This document shows, piece by piece, positions 40,678-50,416 of a stretch of DNA of 64,000 bases; within the stretch, counting starts at the first letter, position 1, and each line of letters starts with the position of its first letter. The notes below the pieces were generated by a model that saw nothing but the letters and a program-made list of their open reading frames with translations, had not been told where the DNA came from and made no database searches. Where the stretch lies: the NCBI GenBank assembly GCA_003168375.1, contig PMSI01000003.1, forward strand, positions 1-64,000, read 5' to 3'. This DNA comes from Vulcanimicrobiota bacterium. Lineage in GTDB: Bacteria; Vulcanimicrobiota; Vulcanimicrobiia; Vulcanimicrobiales; Vulcanimicrobiaceae. The position numbers and the translations under genes were made by a program.

Positions 40678-41760
40678 TCAGACCGCTCCGTTTTTCGATG
40701 CGCGCGCGGCGATCGCGTCGCCCATCTCGAGCGTCGTGGCGGTGCCGCCGAGATCGCGGGTCAGCGCGTCTCGCGCTGCGATCGTCGCATCGACCGCGCG
40801 CTCGATCGCGCGCGCCGCGGCGGTCGCGCGCGGCTCGGCCTTCGTGCGGCCGAGCCAGTCGAGCAGCATCTGCGCCGAGACGATCATCGCATAGGGGTTG
40901 GCGACGTTGCGCCCCGCGATGTCCGGAGCGGAACCATGCGTCGCCTGCGCCATCGCATGGCGCGGCCCTGCCGAGAGCGCGGGGGCCATACCGAGTCCGC
41001 CGACCAGTCCGGCAGCTTCGTCGCTGAGGATGTCGCCGAACAGGTTCGTGGTGACGACGACGTCGTAGGCCTGTGGCATCATCGCCAGGCGCATCGCGAA
41101 CGTGTCGACGATGACCTCTTCGTAGGCGACGTCGGGATACTCGGCTGCGAGCGCACGGCATTCCTCGGCGAACATTCCGCAACCCAGTTTGAAGACCGTG
41201 TCCTTGTGAATCGCGGCCAGCTTCTTGCGGCGCGTCCGCGCCAGCTCGAACGCGGCGCGCGCCACTTTCGACGAGCCGGCGCGCGTGATGACGCGTACGG
41301 AGATCGTGACGTCGTCGGTCGGCCGGAACTCGCCGGAGCCGGCGACGACGTTGCGGTCGGGCTGAAACCCTTCGTTGTTCTCGCGGACGATGACGAGGTC
41401 GACGTTTTGATGGACGCTGGGCAGCGTGGGATACGACTTCGCCGGCCGGATGTTCGCGAAGAGGTCGAAGTGTTTGCGCAGGATCGGATGCGGGTTGATC
41501 GCGCCCGGAACCTTCGGGTACTCGCGGTGACCGATCGGCCCCAGGATCCAACCGTCGAGCTGCTCGAGGGTCTCGAGCGTCCCCTTCGGCAGCGTCGTTC
41601 CGAGCCGGTCGAATGCGCGGCGCCCGATCGGGAGCTCGCTCCACGCGATCGCGAGCCCCGTTGCGCGCGCAGCCGCATCGACGACCTTGACCGCTTCGGG
41701 GACGACCTCGAGCCCGATGTCGTCACCGAGCAGGACGCCGAGCTGCAACCGGCGGCTCAC
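40678..41760 (-). CDS. Isocitrate/isopropylmalate/tartrate dehydrogenase family enzyme
   Basis: 360 aa; the GTG overlaps the permease stop (GTGA). Family landmarks: LGVLLGDDIGLEVVPEAVKVV, LDLVIVRENNEGFQPDRN with the substrate Arg region, TISVRVITRAGSSKVARAAFELAR, KDTVFKLGCGMF, and TNLFGDILSDEAAGLVGGLGMAPAL with HGSAPDIAGRNVANPYAMI. It is an NAD(P)+- and metal-dependent beta-decarboxylating dehydrogenase of a 2-hydroxyacid. Sitting between transporter genes, it probably degrades the imported hydroxy-acid (tartrate-like, isocitrate-like or homoisocitrate-like). Confidence 0.85.
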   Translation of the reverse strand: MSRRLQLGVLLGDDIGLEVVPEAVKVVDAAARATGLAIAWSELPIGRRAFDRLGTTLPKGTLETLEQLDGWILGPIGHREYPKVPGAINPHPILRKHFDLFANIRPAKSYPTLPSVHQNVDLVIVRENNEGFQPDRNVVAGSGEFRPTDDVTISVRVITRAGSSKVARAAFELARTRRKKLAAIHKDTVFKLGCGMFAEECRALAAEYPDVAYEEVIVDTFAMRLAMMPQAYDVVVTTNLFGDILSDEAAGLVGGLGMAPALSAGPRHAMAQATHGSAPDIAGRNVANPYAMIVSAQMLLDWLGRTKAEPRATAAARAIERAVDATIAARDALTRDLGGTATTLEMGDAIAARASKNGAV

Positions 41761-43436
41761 GCGCGGTATTCTTCGGCCGCGGTGGTGATCACGGGCACGC
41801 GGTTGGCGAGGGCCAGCACGGCGAAGGTGACGATCATCAGGAGCAAGCCCAGCACGGCGATGCTGCCGGTGTCGCCGGATTCGTTGAGATCGTAGATCAC
41901 GACGGCGATCGTTCGCGTCGGTGCGGTGAACAGCAGGATCGCCGCGGAGATCTCGCGGATCGCGCCGATGAAGACGAAGCACCAGGCGGCGACGATTCCG
42001 CTGCGCATGAGCGGCGCGGTGATGTCCCACAGGACGCGCAGGGGGGTTGCGCCCAGCAGCCGCCCTGCCTCTTCGAGCTCCGGGTGGATCGACGACGCGA
42101 CCGCCACGAGCTGCTGGTACGCCGCCGGAAACTCGATCGTGACGAACGCGATCAGCATGATCCAGAGCGTTCCGAACAGCAGCAGCGGCGGCCTCGTGTA
42201 CGCCAGAAAGAGTCCGACGCCGAGCACGATGCTCGGGATCGCGATCGGGGCGCTCGCGAGGAAGCTCAGCACGTTCCACCCCGGAACGGTGCGCCGGGCG
42301 ACCAGATAACCGACGACGAAGGCGAGCGCGGTCGCAATCGTCGCTGCGCCCAGCGCCAGAATCATCGTGTTCCAGAGCGCGACCGGGGTGGCATCGAGCT
42401 GGAAGAAGACGAAGTGTACGTGCGCGAGCGTGAGGTTGGCGAACGTCGGCAGCGCCGGCGCGATCTTCACGAAGGCGGCGTCGAGCAAGGCTCCGTACGG
42501 GAGCACGATCGCGTTGAGCAGGACGAACCCGCAGAACGCGAGCGCGCCCCATCTCCACGCGCCGAGCCGGGCGATCGTGCGCCGCGCTCCCTTGCCGGCG
42601 ACGAGCGCGTAGCCTTTTCGGCCCAGCACGAGCTGCTGGGCACGCAGCAGCGCGAGCGTCAGCAGCAGCATCGGCATCGACGCGGCGGCCGCGAGTGCCG
42701 GCTTCGGCGGAAACTGGAACAGGCTCCAGATCCGCGTCGTCATGGTGTGAAAACCGGCCGGGAGCGTGAGCACGGCCGCTGAGCCGAACACCGTCATCGA
42801 CTGCAGGAACGCGATCAGCGCGCCGGCGAGGATCGAGGGCAAGATCAAGGGTAGGGTCACGCGCCATGCCGTCTGCGCGGGGTGCGCGCCCAGGATCGCG
42901 GACGCATCCTCGAGATCGGCCGGGATCCGTTCGAGCGCGTTCGCGACGAAGACGAACGCGTACGGAAACGTGTAGAGGAAGTTCACGAACGTGAGCCCGG
43001 CGACGGAATAGACGTTGAACAGGTGTACGGAGCGATCGAGGTGCAATGCCACGCGCGCGAACTGGTTGAGGAAGCCGGTGTTCGGCGCGGCGAGCAGCTC
43101 CCACGCGATCGCACCCAGGAACGGCGGCGTCACGAGGGATGCCATCACCAGGATACGGACCAGGCTGCGCAGCGGCATGTCGGTCCGTGCGACGCACCAG
43201 CCCATCGGCACCGCGACCGCGACGCACAAAAGAGCGACGGCGGCCGAACTTCCCAGCGTGATCAGGAACGGGCGGATCATCGTTGCGTCGGTGAACAGCG
43301 TGACGAAGTTGTCGAGCGTCGGCCCGTGTGGCCCGCTCAGGCTCGTGACGACGAGCCAGCCCACCGGCAGCACGACCATCGCGACCAGCGCCAGCACGGC
43401 GAGCGCGAACATCACCCGCGACAGGTCGACCTTCAT
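41757..43436 (-). CDS. ABC transporter permease, fused two-domain (FbpB-like)
   Basis: 559 aa with about 12 transmembrane helices in two homologous halves, each with an EAA loop: DLEDASAILGAHPAQTAWRVTLPLILPSILAGALIAF and ELEEAGRLLGATPLRVLWDITAPLMRSGIVAAW. This is the layout of Fe3+/2-aminoethylphosphonate-type permeases. The start overlaps the quinone reductase stop (ATGA), and the end overlaps the dehydrogenase start. Confidence 0.92.
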   Translation of the reverse strand: MKVDLSRVMFALAVLALVAMVVLPVGWLVVTSLSGPHGPTLDNFVTLFTDATMIRPFLITLGSSAAVALLCVAVAVPMGWCVARTDMPLRSLVRILVMASLVTPPFLGAIAWELLAAPNTGFLNQFARVALHLDRSVHLFNVYSVAGLTFVNFLYTFPYAFVFVANALERIPADLEDASAILGAHPAQTAWRVTLPLILPSILAGALIAFLQSMTVFGSAAVLTLPAGFHTMTTRIWSLFQFPPKPALAAAASMPMLLLTLALLRAQQLVLGRKGYALVAGKGARRTIARLGAWRWGALAFCGFVLLNAIVLPYGALLDAAFVKIAPALPTFANLTLAHVHFVFFQLDATPVALWNTMILALGAATIATALAFVVGYLVARRTVPGWNVLSFLASAPIAIPSIVLGVGLFLAYTRPPLLLFGTLWIMLIAFVTIEFPAAYQQLVAVASSIHPELEEAGRLLGATPLRVLWDITAPLMRSGIVAAWCFVFIGAIREISAAILLFTAPTRTIAVVIYDLNESGDTGSIAVLGLLLMIVTFAVLALANRVPVITTAAEEYRA

Positions 43437-44410
43437 TCGACCGTCAGGAGCACCTTGCCGTGCCCGGCGCGAGACTCGACGAGCCGATGCGCTTCGGCCG
43501 CTTCGCGCAACGGGAAGCGCGCGCCGATGACGACGTGGACCTTGCCTTCCGCGACGAGCCGCAGCGACGCCTCGGCCGCCGGGCGCAGCGCTTCGGGACG
43601 CAGCTTGCGGTACGATCCGGAGCTGTAGCCGATGACAGCGCGGTTGCTCGCGTGCAGCTCGTTCGTCCGAACCGTTCCCGGCGTGCCGGAGGCCATCCCG
43701 AAGATCACGAGCCGTCCGAACGGCGCCAGGGCCGTTAGCCCAGCGGTGAAGACGTCGCCCGCGACCGAGTCGAGGATGAGGTCGACGCCGCGGCCGGCGG
43801 TCGCGTCGAGCACGCGGCGCGCGAAGTCCTCGCTGCGGTAGTCGATGACGACGTCCGCGCCGGCGTCGCGCGCGACGGCGCGCTTCGCCTCGCTGCCGAC
43901 GGTGGCGAAGATCGTGCCCGCACCGAGCGCGCGGGCGATCTGGACGGCGGTCGAACCGACGCCGCCGGCTGCCGCGTGCACCAGCACGCTCTCGCCGCGC
44001 GCGAGGCGCCCGGCGAAGCTGATGGTGTTGTACGCGGTGACCAGCATCAGCAGCGCAGCGGCGTCGTCGTCGGAGACCGCGGGATCGAGCGCGTACGTCG
44101 TCGCTACGGGAACGACGACGACCTCCGCATAGGATCCGGCGGGCGGAAACGCGGCGACGCGCTGCCCGATATGAAAGCCGTCCACACCGGCGCCGAGCGC
44201 GACGATCGTGCCCACACAGTCGAGCCCCGGCACGAAGGGCGGTTTTTGCGCGGCGTGGTACGTGCCGCGGCGAGCTTGGACGTCGGCGAAATTTACCCCG
44301 GTCTGCGTCACCCGGATCGCGACCTCGCCGGGACCGGGAGTAGGCTCGTCGCGCTCGCGCCACTCGAGCACCGACGGATCCCCGTACGCGGTCGCTTCGA
44401 CGACGTGCAT
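43433..44410 (-). CDS. Zinc-independent NADPH:quinone oxidoreductase (MDR family)
   Basis: 325 aa. MDR fold: VEATAYGDPSVLEWRERDEPTPGPGEVAIRVTQTGVNFADVQARRGTY, PGLDCVGTIVALGAGVDGFHIGQRVAA, and the Rossmann motif VLVHAAAGGVGSTAVQIARALGAGTIFATVGSEAK. The zinc-binding Cys set of alcohol dehydrogenases is absent. The substrate is probably an enone or quinone. Start and stop both overlap neighbours, within the long operon. Confidence 0.88.
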   Translation of the reverse strand: MHVVEATAYGDPSVLEWRERDEPTPGPGEVAIRVTQTGVNFADVQARRGTYHAAQKPPFVPGLDCVGTIVALGAGVDGFHIGQRVAAFPPAGSYAEVVVVPVATTYALDPAVSDDDAAALLMLVTAYNTISFAGRLARGESVLVHAAAGGVGSTAVQIARALGAGTIFATVGSEAKRAVARDAGADVVIDYRSEDFARRVLDATAGRGVDLILDSVAGDVFTAGLTALAPFGRLVIFGMASGTPGTVRTNELHASNRAVIGYSSGSYRKLRPEALRPAAEASLRLVAEGKVHVVIGARFPLREAAEAHRLVESRAGHGKVLLTVE

Positions 44411-44799
44411 CACGGCGACCGCCGGAGCGCGTACGTTGCGAAGAGGATCGCGAGCAGCGCCTGGAACGGGATCGGCGCGACGGTCTTGAACGTCGCCGGC
44501 CAGGCGCCGGACGTAACGGCGAACGCCGGAACGATCACGCCGAACAGCTGATCGACGCAGCAGATCCACAGCAGCACGCGAAACCTCCCCAGATCGCGAA
44601 AGGCCAGCGCGTACACGAGCGCGACGACGATGAACTCGCCGCCGGCGAAGTGCGCGAGCATCGGATCGCCGACCGGGACGTCGAGCAGCGGCAGCATCAG
44701 CTGAGGCGCGAACAACCCGAGGAGCCCGACGGAAACGTCGATCGCGAACCCGATCGCCAGCGCGATCTTCACGACCAGCGTGAACGTGTCGCGCTTCAT
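44410..44799 (-). CDS. Small four-helix membrane protein
   Basis: 129 aa with four hydrophobic stretches (VVKIALAIGFAIDVSVGLLGLFAP, FIVVALVYALAFRDLG, LLWICCVDQLFGVIVPAFAV, PFQALLAILFATYAL). No family is recognised; it resembles small DoxX/DUF4345-like inner-membrane proteins. It overlaps the biotin carboxylase stop (ATGA) and shares one base with the next start (TGATG). Confidence 0.7.
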   Translation of the reverse strand: MKRDTFTLVVKIALAIGFAIDVSVGLLGLFAPQLMLPLLDVPVGDPMLAHFAGGEFIVVALVYALAFRDLGRFRVLLWICCVDQLFGVIVPAFAVTSGAWPATFKTVAPIPFQALLAILFATYALRRSP

Positions 44800-46562
44800 G
44801 CGAGCGTGATCAGTGGCGTGCGCGCTTCGACGGTCGCGCCCGGGGCGACATGGATCGTCGCGACCGAGCCCGACCTATGGGCGCGGATCTCGTTCATCAT
44901 CTTCATCGCTTCGATCACTGCCACCACGTCGCCCTCGGCGACGGTCGCACCGGGGGCAACCGGGATCTCGACGACCACGCCGTGCATCGGGGAGATGACG
45001 TCGTTCCCAGCGGCGGCGGCGGACGTGCGGGCCGGCCCGCCCTTCTTGGGGACCGCCTTCGCGCCGCCCGCCCTCGCCGTACCCCGCGGAAACGGCAGAT
45101 CGACGAACCGCACGCTGAACAGGCGTCCGTTCACCTCGACCCGGACCGTGTCGTCGTCCGTGACAGGTCGAAGGGCGGGGATCGCCCCGTTCGACCCGGC
45201 GGCGGCAAGGGTTGCGGCGAACGGCTCGAGCGTCGCGGTGCCGTACGAAGCGTCGCGCACCGGACCGAAGTCGACCAGCGCGCGCAGCAGCGGCAGCGTC
45301 GTCGGGACGCCGGTGATGACGAACTCGTCGATCGCCCGCCCGAGGCGCGCCAGCGTCTCCTCGCGGTTGCGGCCGCGCACGATCAGCTTCGCGATCATCG
45401 AGTCGTAGTCGGGGGTGATCTCGCAGCCCGGATACGCGGCGGAGTCGACGCGCACGCCGAATCCGCCCGGCTCTATGTAGCGCTCGACGATGCCCGGCGC
45501 GGGCCGGAAATTCTGCGCGGGATCCTCGGCATTGACGCGCACCTCGATCGCGTGACCGCGGAAGCGCGCTTCGACCTCGGCTTGCGTGAACGCGAGCGGA
45601 CGCCCGGCGGCGACCAGGATCTGTTCGCGCACCAGGTCGATCCCGGAGATCTCCTCCGAAACGGTGTGCTCGACCTGGATCCGCGTGTTCATCTCGAGGA
45701 AGTAGAACGCATCGCCGCTGACCAGGCACTCGATCGTGCCGACCGAGTCGTAGCCGATCGCCTTCGCCGCCTGCACGCCCGCCGCGCGCATCCCGGCGCG
45801 CACGCTCGCCGGGATCAGCGCGGGCGCCTCTTCCCAGAGTTTCTGATGGCGCCGCTGCAGCGAGCAGTCGCGCTCGCCGACGTGGAGCACGTTGCCGTGC
45901 TTGTCGGCGAGGATCTGCAGTTCGACGTGCTTCGGGTTCTCGAGATAGCGCTCGACGTAGATCGTCGGGTTGCCGAAATACGCGCTCGCCTCGCGCTGCG
46001 CTGTCGAGAACGCCGACTCCAGCTCCTCGACCGTGCGCGCGACCTTCAGCCCCTTGCCGCCACCGCCGCCCGATGCTTTCAGCGCCAGCGGAAGCCCGTA
46101 CTTGTCGGCGGCGACGCGCGCCGCGGCTGCGTCGGCGATCGAGTCGGTGCCGCCGGGGACGACGGGGACGCCGGCGGCGACCATCGCCTGGCGCGCGCGG
46201 ATCTTGTCGCCCATCGCGTCGATCGCATCAGGATGCGGTCCGATCCAGGTGATCTCCGCGGCAATCACCCGGCGCGCGAAGGCCGCGTTCTCGGCGAAAA
46301 ACCCGTAGCCCGGATGGATCGCGTCGGCGCCGGCGCGCTGCGCCACGCCCAAGAGCTTGTCGGCGTTCAAATACGACTGCGACGGCGGCGCGGCCCCGAG
46401 GTGGTACGCCTCGTCGGCGTAGCGGACGTGAAGCGCGTCGCGGTCGGCGTCCGAATAGACGGCGACGGTCGCGCAGCCGAGCTCCTTCGCGCTCCGCATG
46501 ACGCGAATCGCGATCTCACCGCGGTTCGCGATCAGGATTTTGCGGAACGGCGCGTCAGCCAT
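44796..46562 (-). CDS. Acyl-CoA carboxylase alpha chain (biotin carboxylase + BCCP)
   Basis: 588 aa. The biotin carboxylase part covers about 1-450: KILIANRGEIAIRVMRSAKELG, ATP-grasp GGGGKGLKVA, VERDCSLQRRHQKLWEEAPA-type region, and ECLVSGDAFYFLEMNTRIQVEHTVSEEISG. A linker of about 60 aa leads to a biotinyl domain with EAMKMMNE. This size and fusion match propionyl/acetyl-CoA carboxylase alpha chains of actinobacterial type. Its partner beta chain is at 48790-50361. It carboxylates biotin with bicarbonate and ATP. Confidence 0.93.
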   Translation of the reverse strand: MADAPFRKILIANRGEIAIRVMRSAKELGCATVAVYSDADRDALHVRYADEAYHLGAAPPSQSYLNADKLLGVAQRAGADAIHPGYGFFAENAAFARRVIAAEITWIGPHPDAIDAMGDKIRARQAMVAAGVPVVPGGTDSIADAAAARVAADKYGLPLALKASGGGGGKGLKVARTVEELESAFSTAQREASAYFGNPTIYVERYLENPKHVELQILADKHGNVLHVGERDCSLQRRHQKLWEEAPALIPASVRAGMRAAGVQAAKAIGYDSVGTIECLVSGDAFYFLEMNTRIQVEHTVSEEISGIDLVREQILVAAGRPLAFTQAEVEARFRGHAIEVRVNAEDPAQNFRPAPGIVERYIEPGGFGVRVDSAAYPGCEITPDYDSMIAKLIVRGRNREETLARLGRAIDEFVITGVPTTLPLLRALVDFGPVRDASYGTATLEPFAATLAAAGSNGAIPALRPVTDDDTVRVEVNGRLFSVRFVDLPFPRGTARAGGAKAVPKKGGPARTSAAAAGNDVISPMHGVVVEIPVAPGATVAEGDVVAVIEAMKMMNEIRAHRSGSVATIHVAPGATVEARTPLITLA

Positions 46563-46755
46563 CGAGCCGCCCGGCCGCGTTCCAGCGCGACGCCGAGCGC
46601 GCAGCGAACCGGACGAGCTGCGGTTCGAGCGCGGGCAGCCGTCCCGCCAGGCGCCAGCGCGGCGCCTCCGGCCGCGCAGTCGCTGCGCGCCGGGCGGCCA
46701 CGATGGCGTACGCGGCGGCGATCGCCGCCATCTCGTCCGCGCTCGGACCGCGCAT
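46555..46755 (-). CDS. Small protein, acyl-CoA carboxylase epsilon-like
   Basis: 66 aa (MRGPSADEMAAIAAAYAIVAARRAATARPEAPRWRLAGRLPALEPQLVRFAARSASRWNAAGRLDG). The pattern of an N-terminal Ala-rich helix, a Pro/Arg/Trp segment and a terminal W-x-x-x-G-R recalls the short epsilon subunits that stabilise actinobacterial acyl-CoA carboxylases. Its overlap with the alpha-chain gene on one side and fabI on the other supports that role. The assignment is by resemblance. Confidence 0.6.
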   Translation of the reverse strand: MRGPSADEMAAIAAAYAIVAARRAATARPEAPRWRLAGRLPALEPQLVRFAARSASRWNAAGRLDG

Positions 46756-47528
46756 CAGCTCGCTGCTTCGGGATACATGCCCATGGCGTGATAGCCCGCG
46801 TCGACGAAGTGCACGTCGGCGGTGACTTGCGAGGACAGGTCCGACGCGAGGTAGACCGCGACGTTGCCGACGTCGTCGATCGTGATGTTGCGCTTGAGCG
46901 GCGACGCCGCCGCGACTTTCCCCGGCATCGCCGAGAAGCCGGCGACCTGACGCGAGGAGGCGGTCTTGATCGGACCGGCCGAGATCGCGTTCACGCGGAT
47001 GCCGCGCTCACCGAGATCGAACGCGAGGTAGCGCACCGTCGATTCGAGCGCCGCCTTCGCGATCCCGGCGATGTTGTAGTTCGGCACGATCTGCCCGGAA
47101 CCGAGATAGGTCAGCGCCATGATCGAGGCGCCGTCGTTGAGGTTGTCGACGAGGTGCCCGACCAGCGCGATCAGCGAGTACGCGCTGATGTCCATCGCCA
47201 TCGCGAACCCGTCCCGTGAGGTGGTGTAGACCTTCCCCGAGAGATCTTCTTTCTTCACGAACGCGATCGAATGCACGAGCCCGTCGATCTTACCGGCCCC
47301 GGCGGCCAGCGCGCGCAGCGAGCTGTCCTTGGTGACGTCGCACTCGAAGACCGGCGCTCCGCCGAACTCTTCGGCGTGGTCGCGGACCGCGTCCTCGACC
47401 CGGTCGCCCTGGTAAGTCAGGATCAGCCGGGCACCGTGCGCGTGCAGCCGGCGGGCGATCCCACTGGCGATCGACCACCGGTTCGCGACCCCGGTGACGA
47501 TGATGGTTTTTCCGTCGAGCAGTCCCAC
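46755..47528 (-). CDS. fabI: Enoyl-[acyl-carrier-protein] reductase (NADH)
   Basis: 257 aa from GTG. FabI-type atypical SDR: LLDGKTIIVTGVANRWSIASGIARRLHAHGARLILTYQ, DGLVHSIAFVKKEDLSGK, LTYLGSGQIVPNYNIAGIAKAALE with the Y-x6-K catalytic pair, and ISAGPIKTASSRQVAGFSAM. It performs the last reduction in fatty acid elongation and is the triclosan/isoniazid-type target. It begins the overlapping run of the long operon. Confidence 0.93.
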   Translation of the reverse strand: MGLLDGKTIIVTGVANRWSIASGIARRLHAHGARLILTYQGDRVEDAVRDHAEEFGGAPVFECDVTKDSSLRALAAGAGKIDGLVHSIAFVKKEDLSGKVYTTSRDGFAMAMDISAYSLIALVGHLVDNLNDGASIMALTYLGSGQIVPNYNIAGIAKAALESTVRYLAFDLGERGIRVNAISAGPIKTASSRQVAGFSAMPGKVAAASPLKRNITIDDVGNVAVYLASDLSSQVTADVHFVDAGYHAMGMYPEAAS

Positions 47529-47577
47529 GAGGTCCGAGCATCGGCCGCCGCGGTCCGACAACCCTTTCGACCCTCGA

Positions 47578-47958
47578 TCAGGAGCCGGCGCCGCCCGTTC
47601 GACCCTGTCCCGGCCCGGCCGAGGCGGCCTGCAACGCCCGTGCCCAGCCCCCGCTGAGCACGAAACGCGGAAAGGTGATGAACTGCTCGGCGAAGATGCG
47701 CTTGACGACGTCGCCCGGCCCCGCGAACGGGGCCGGCGCTTCCGCCTCGATCCCATGGCCGCGGCCTTGGGCGGCGAACGCTGCCACTGCGATCGCCGCA
47801 CCGCCCGCCCCCGCAATCCACGAGCGCGTCGCCAACGAAGCGACCGCGCCGATGATCGCGAGATCGAACACCGGCACGGCAACGATGTGGATCAGCAGGT
47901 TCGCGCGGGTCGTGTGGACTCGCGGATAGTCGTTGAGCTGATCGGCAAGAAACGACAT
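47578..47958 (-). CDS. Mpo1-like (DUF962) membrane protein
   Basis: 126 aa. The N-terminus YPRVHTTRANLLIHIVAVPVFDLAIIGAVASLATRS fits the Mpo1/YGL010w pattern (H, N, H and P spaced around the first membrane helices). Two or three hydrophobic segments follow, then QGRGHGIEAEAPAPFAGPGDVVKRIFAEQFITFPRFVLSGGW, which matches the family's later motif. The yeast member oxidises phytosphingosine; the bacterial function is not known. It is probably the first gene of the operon that runs to 36555, 49 bp before fabI. Confidence 0.65.
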   Translation of the reverse strand: MSFLADQLNDYPRVHTTRANLLIHIVAVPVFDLAIIGAVASLATRSWIAGAGGAAIAVAAFAAQGRGHGIEAEAPAPFAGPGDVVKRIFAEQFITFPRFVLSGGWARALQAASAGPGQGRTGGAGS

Positions 47959-48003
47959 AGAGTCTGCTTCCTCTCGGACCGATGCGCGTAAACCGGGGCT
48001 GAC

Positions 48004-48043
48004 TTGTAAAACCTAACCGTTTGGTTTAAGATAGGCTCAGATG
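48004..48043 (+). promoter_or_regulatory. Promoter of the DUF4160-DUF2442 pair; leaderless start
   Basis: TTGTAA (48004-48009), exactly 17 bp spacer, TAAGAT (48027-48032); the ATG begins eight bases after the -10 box. Transcription should start at or within a base or two of the ATG, and there is no Shine-Dalgarno. The spacer holds an imperfect palindrome (AAACCTAAC...GTTTGGTTT) between the promoter boxes, suited to autoregulation. Confidence 0.65.
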
Positions 48044-48295
48044 GGCACCGTGGCGGGGCGGGGCGTCAAGTTCCGGATTTATCCAAAGGACCACTTTCCA
48101 GTGCATGCTCACGCGAGAATCGGGGCCGGCGAAGTCATCGTCGAAGTGCGTCGCGACGGCAGTGTTGCCCTCTCCACGGTGCACAGGGACGCGGTTCTGG
48201 GAAACGTTAAGGACAACGAAATTGCGAGGGTACTCAGGGAAGCAGCCAACCTCGCGAAAGAGATTCGCGCCGAGTGGAAGGAAATGCAGAAATGA
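48041..48295 (+). CDS. DUF4160 domain protein
   Basis: 84 aa. The DUF4160 signature is FRIYPKDHFPVHAHARIGAGEVIVEVRRDGSVALS, with the His cluster (H-x-P-V-H-x-H). It overlaps the DUF2442 gene by four bases. In many genomes these two families are neighbours and have been proposed as toxin-antitoxin-like pairs; no activity is established. GC content is visibly lower than in the flanks, in line with mobility. Confidence 0.78.
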   Translation: MGTVAGRGVKFRIYPKDHFPVHAHARIGAGEVIVEVRRDGSVALSTVHRDAVLGNVKDNEIARVLREAANLAKEIRAEWKEMQK

Positions 48296-48726
48296 AGGAT
48301 CCGCGCATCGCTACGACCGCCGCCGAAATCCGAGCGGCGGGGAAGCACGCGCGCGCGACGGCGAAGGCGTCGACGGTGATCGTCGAGGCTCACTACTCAA
48401 AGGCTCAAGACGCGATCGTGGTTCGTCTCAATACGGGTGCGACGTTCAGCGTCCCGCGCGCGCGTCTGCCGGGCTTCGGACGGATCGAGCCGAGTGCGCT
48501 TCGGAAGTTGGAGATCGAGCCGCCCGGAAACGCTCTGTGGTTCGATGCGCCAGATATCGGCGTTCGGCTTGAAACGCTGATGATCGCGGCAGCTGGCGAA
48601 GGGATCGTCAGAAGCGCGGCAGCGCAGCTTTTGGGTTCGCGGACGAGTTCTAAAAAGGCGGCGTCATCGGTTGAAAACGGGAGGCTCGGCGGTCGCCCCA
48701 GACGGAAAGTGAACGCAGCGGCCTAG
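48292..48726 (+). CDS. DUF2442 domain protein
   Basis: 144 aa. The DUF2442 core covers about 25-100: AHYSKAQDAIVVRLNTGATFSVPRARLPGFGRIEPSALRKLEIEPPGNALWFDAPDIGVRLETLM. The C-terminal tail (SRTSSKKAASSVENGRLGGRPRRKVNAA) is basic and looks disordered, suitable for nucleic acid contact. It partners the DUF4160 gene by ATGA overlap. The 63 bp after it hold nothing recognisable. Confidence 0.78.
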   Translation: MKDPRIATTAAEIRAAGKHARATAKASTVIVEAHYSKAQDAIVVRLNTGATFSVPRARLPGFGRIEPSALRKLEIEPPGNALWFDAPDIGVRLETLMIAAAGEGIVRSAAAQLLGSRTSSKKAASSVENGRLGGRPRRKVNAAA

Positions 48727-48789
48727 GTTAACGCCTGTCGCCGCGACGGTGTTGCCGCCCGCTAAAGGTGATCGTTCTAAGAAGCATGC

Positions 48790-50361
<1,572 letters not shown>

Positions 50362-50416
50362 CGTCTCGGGCCTTCTCCGCCAACACCCGAGCCCCCGGCG
50401 TCGTCCTCTCGTCGCG

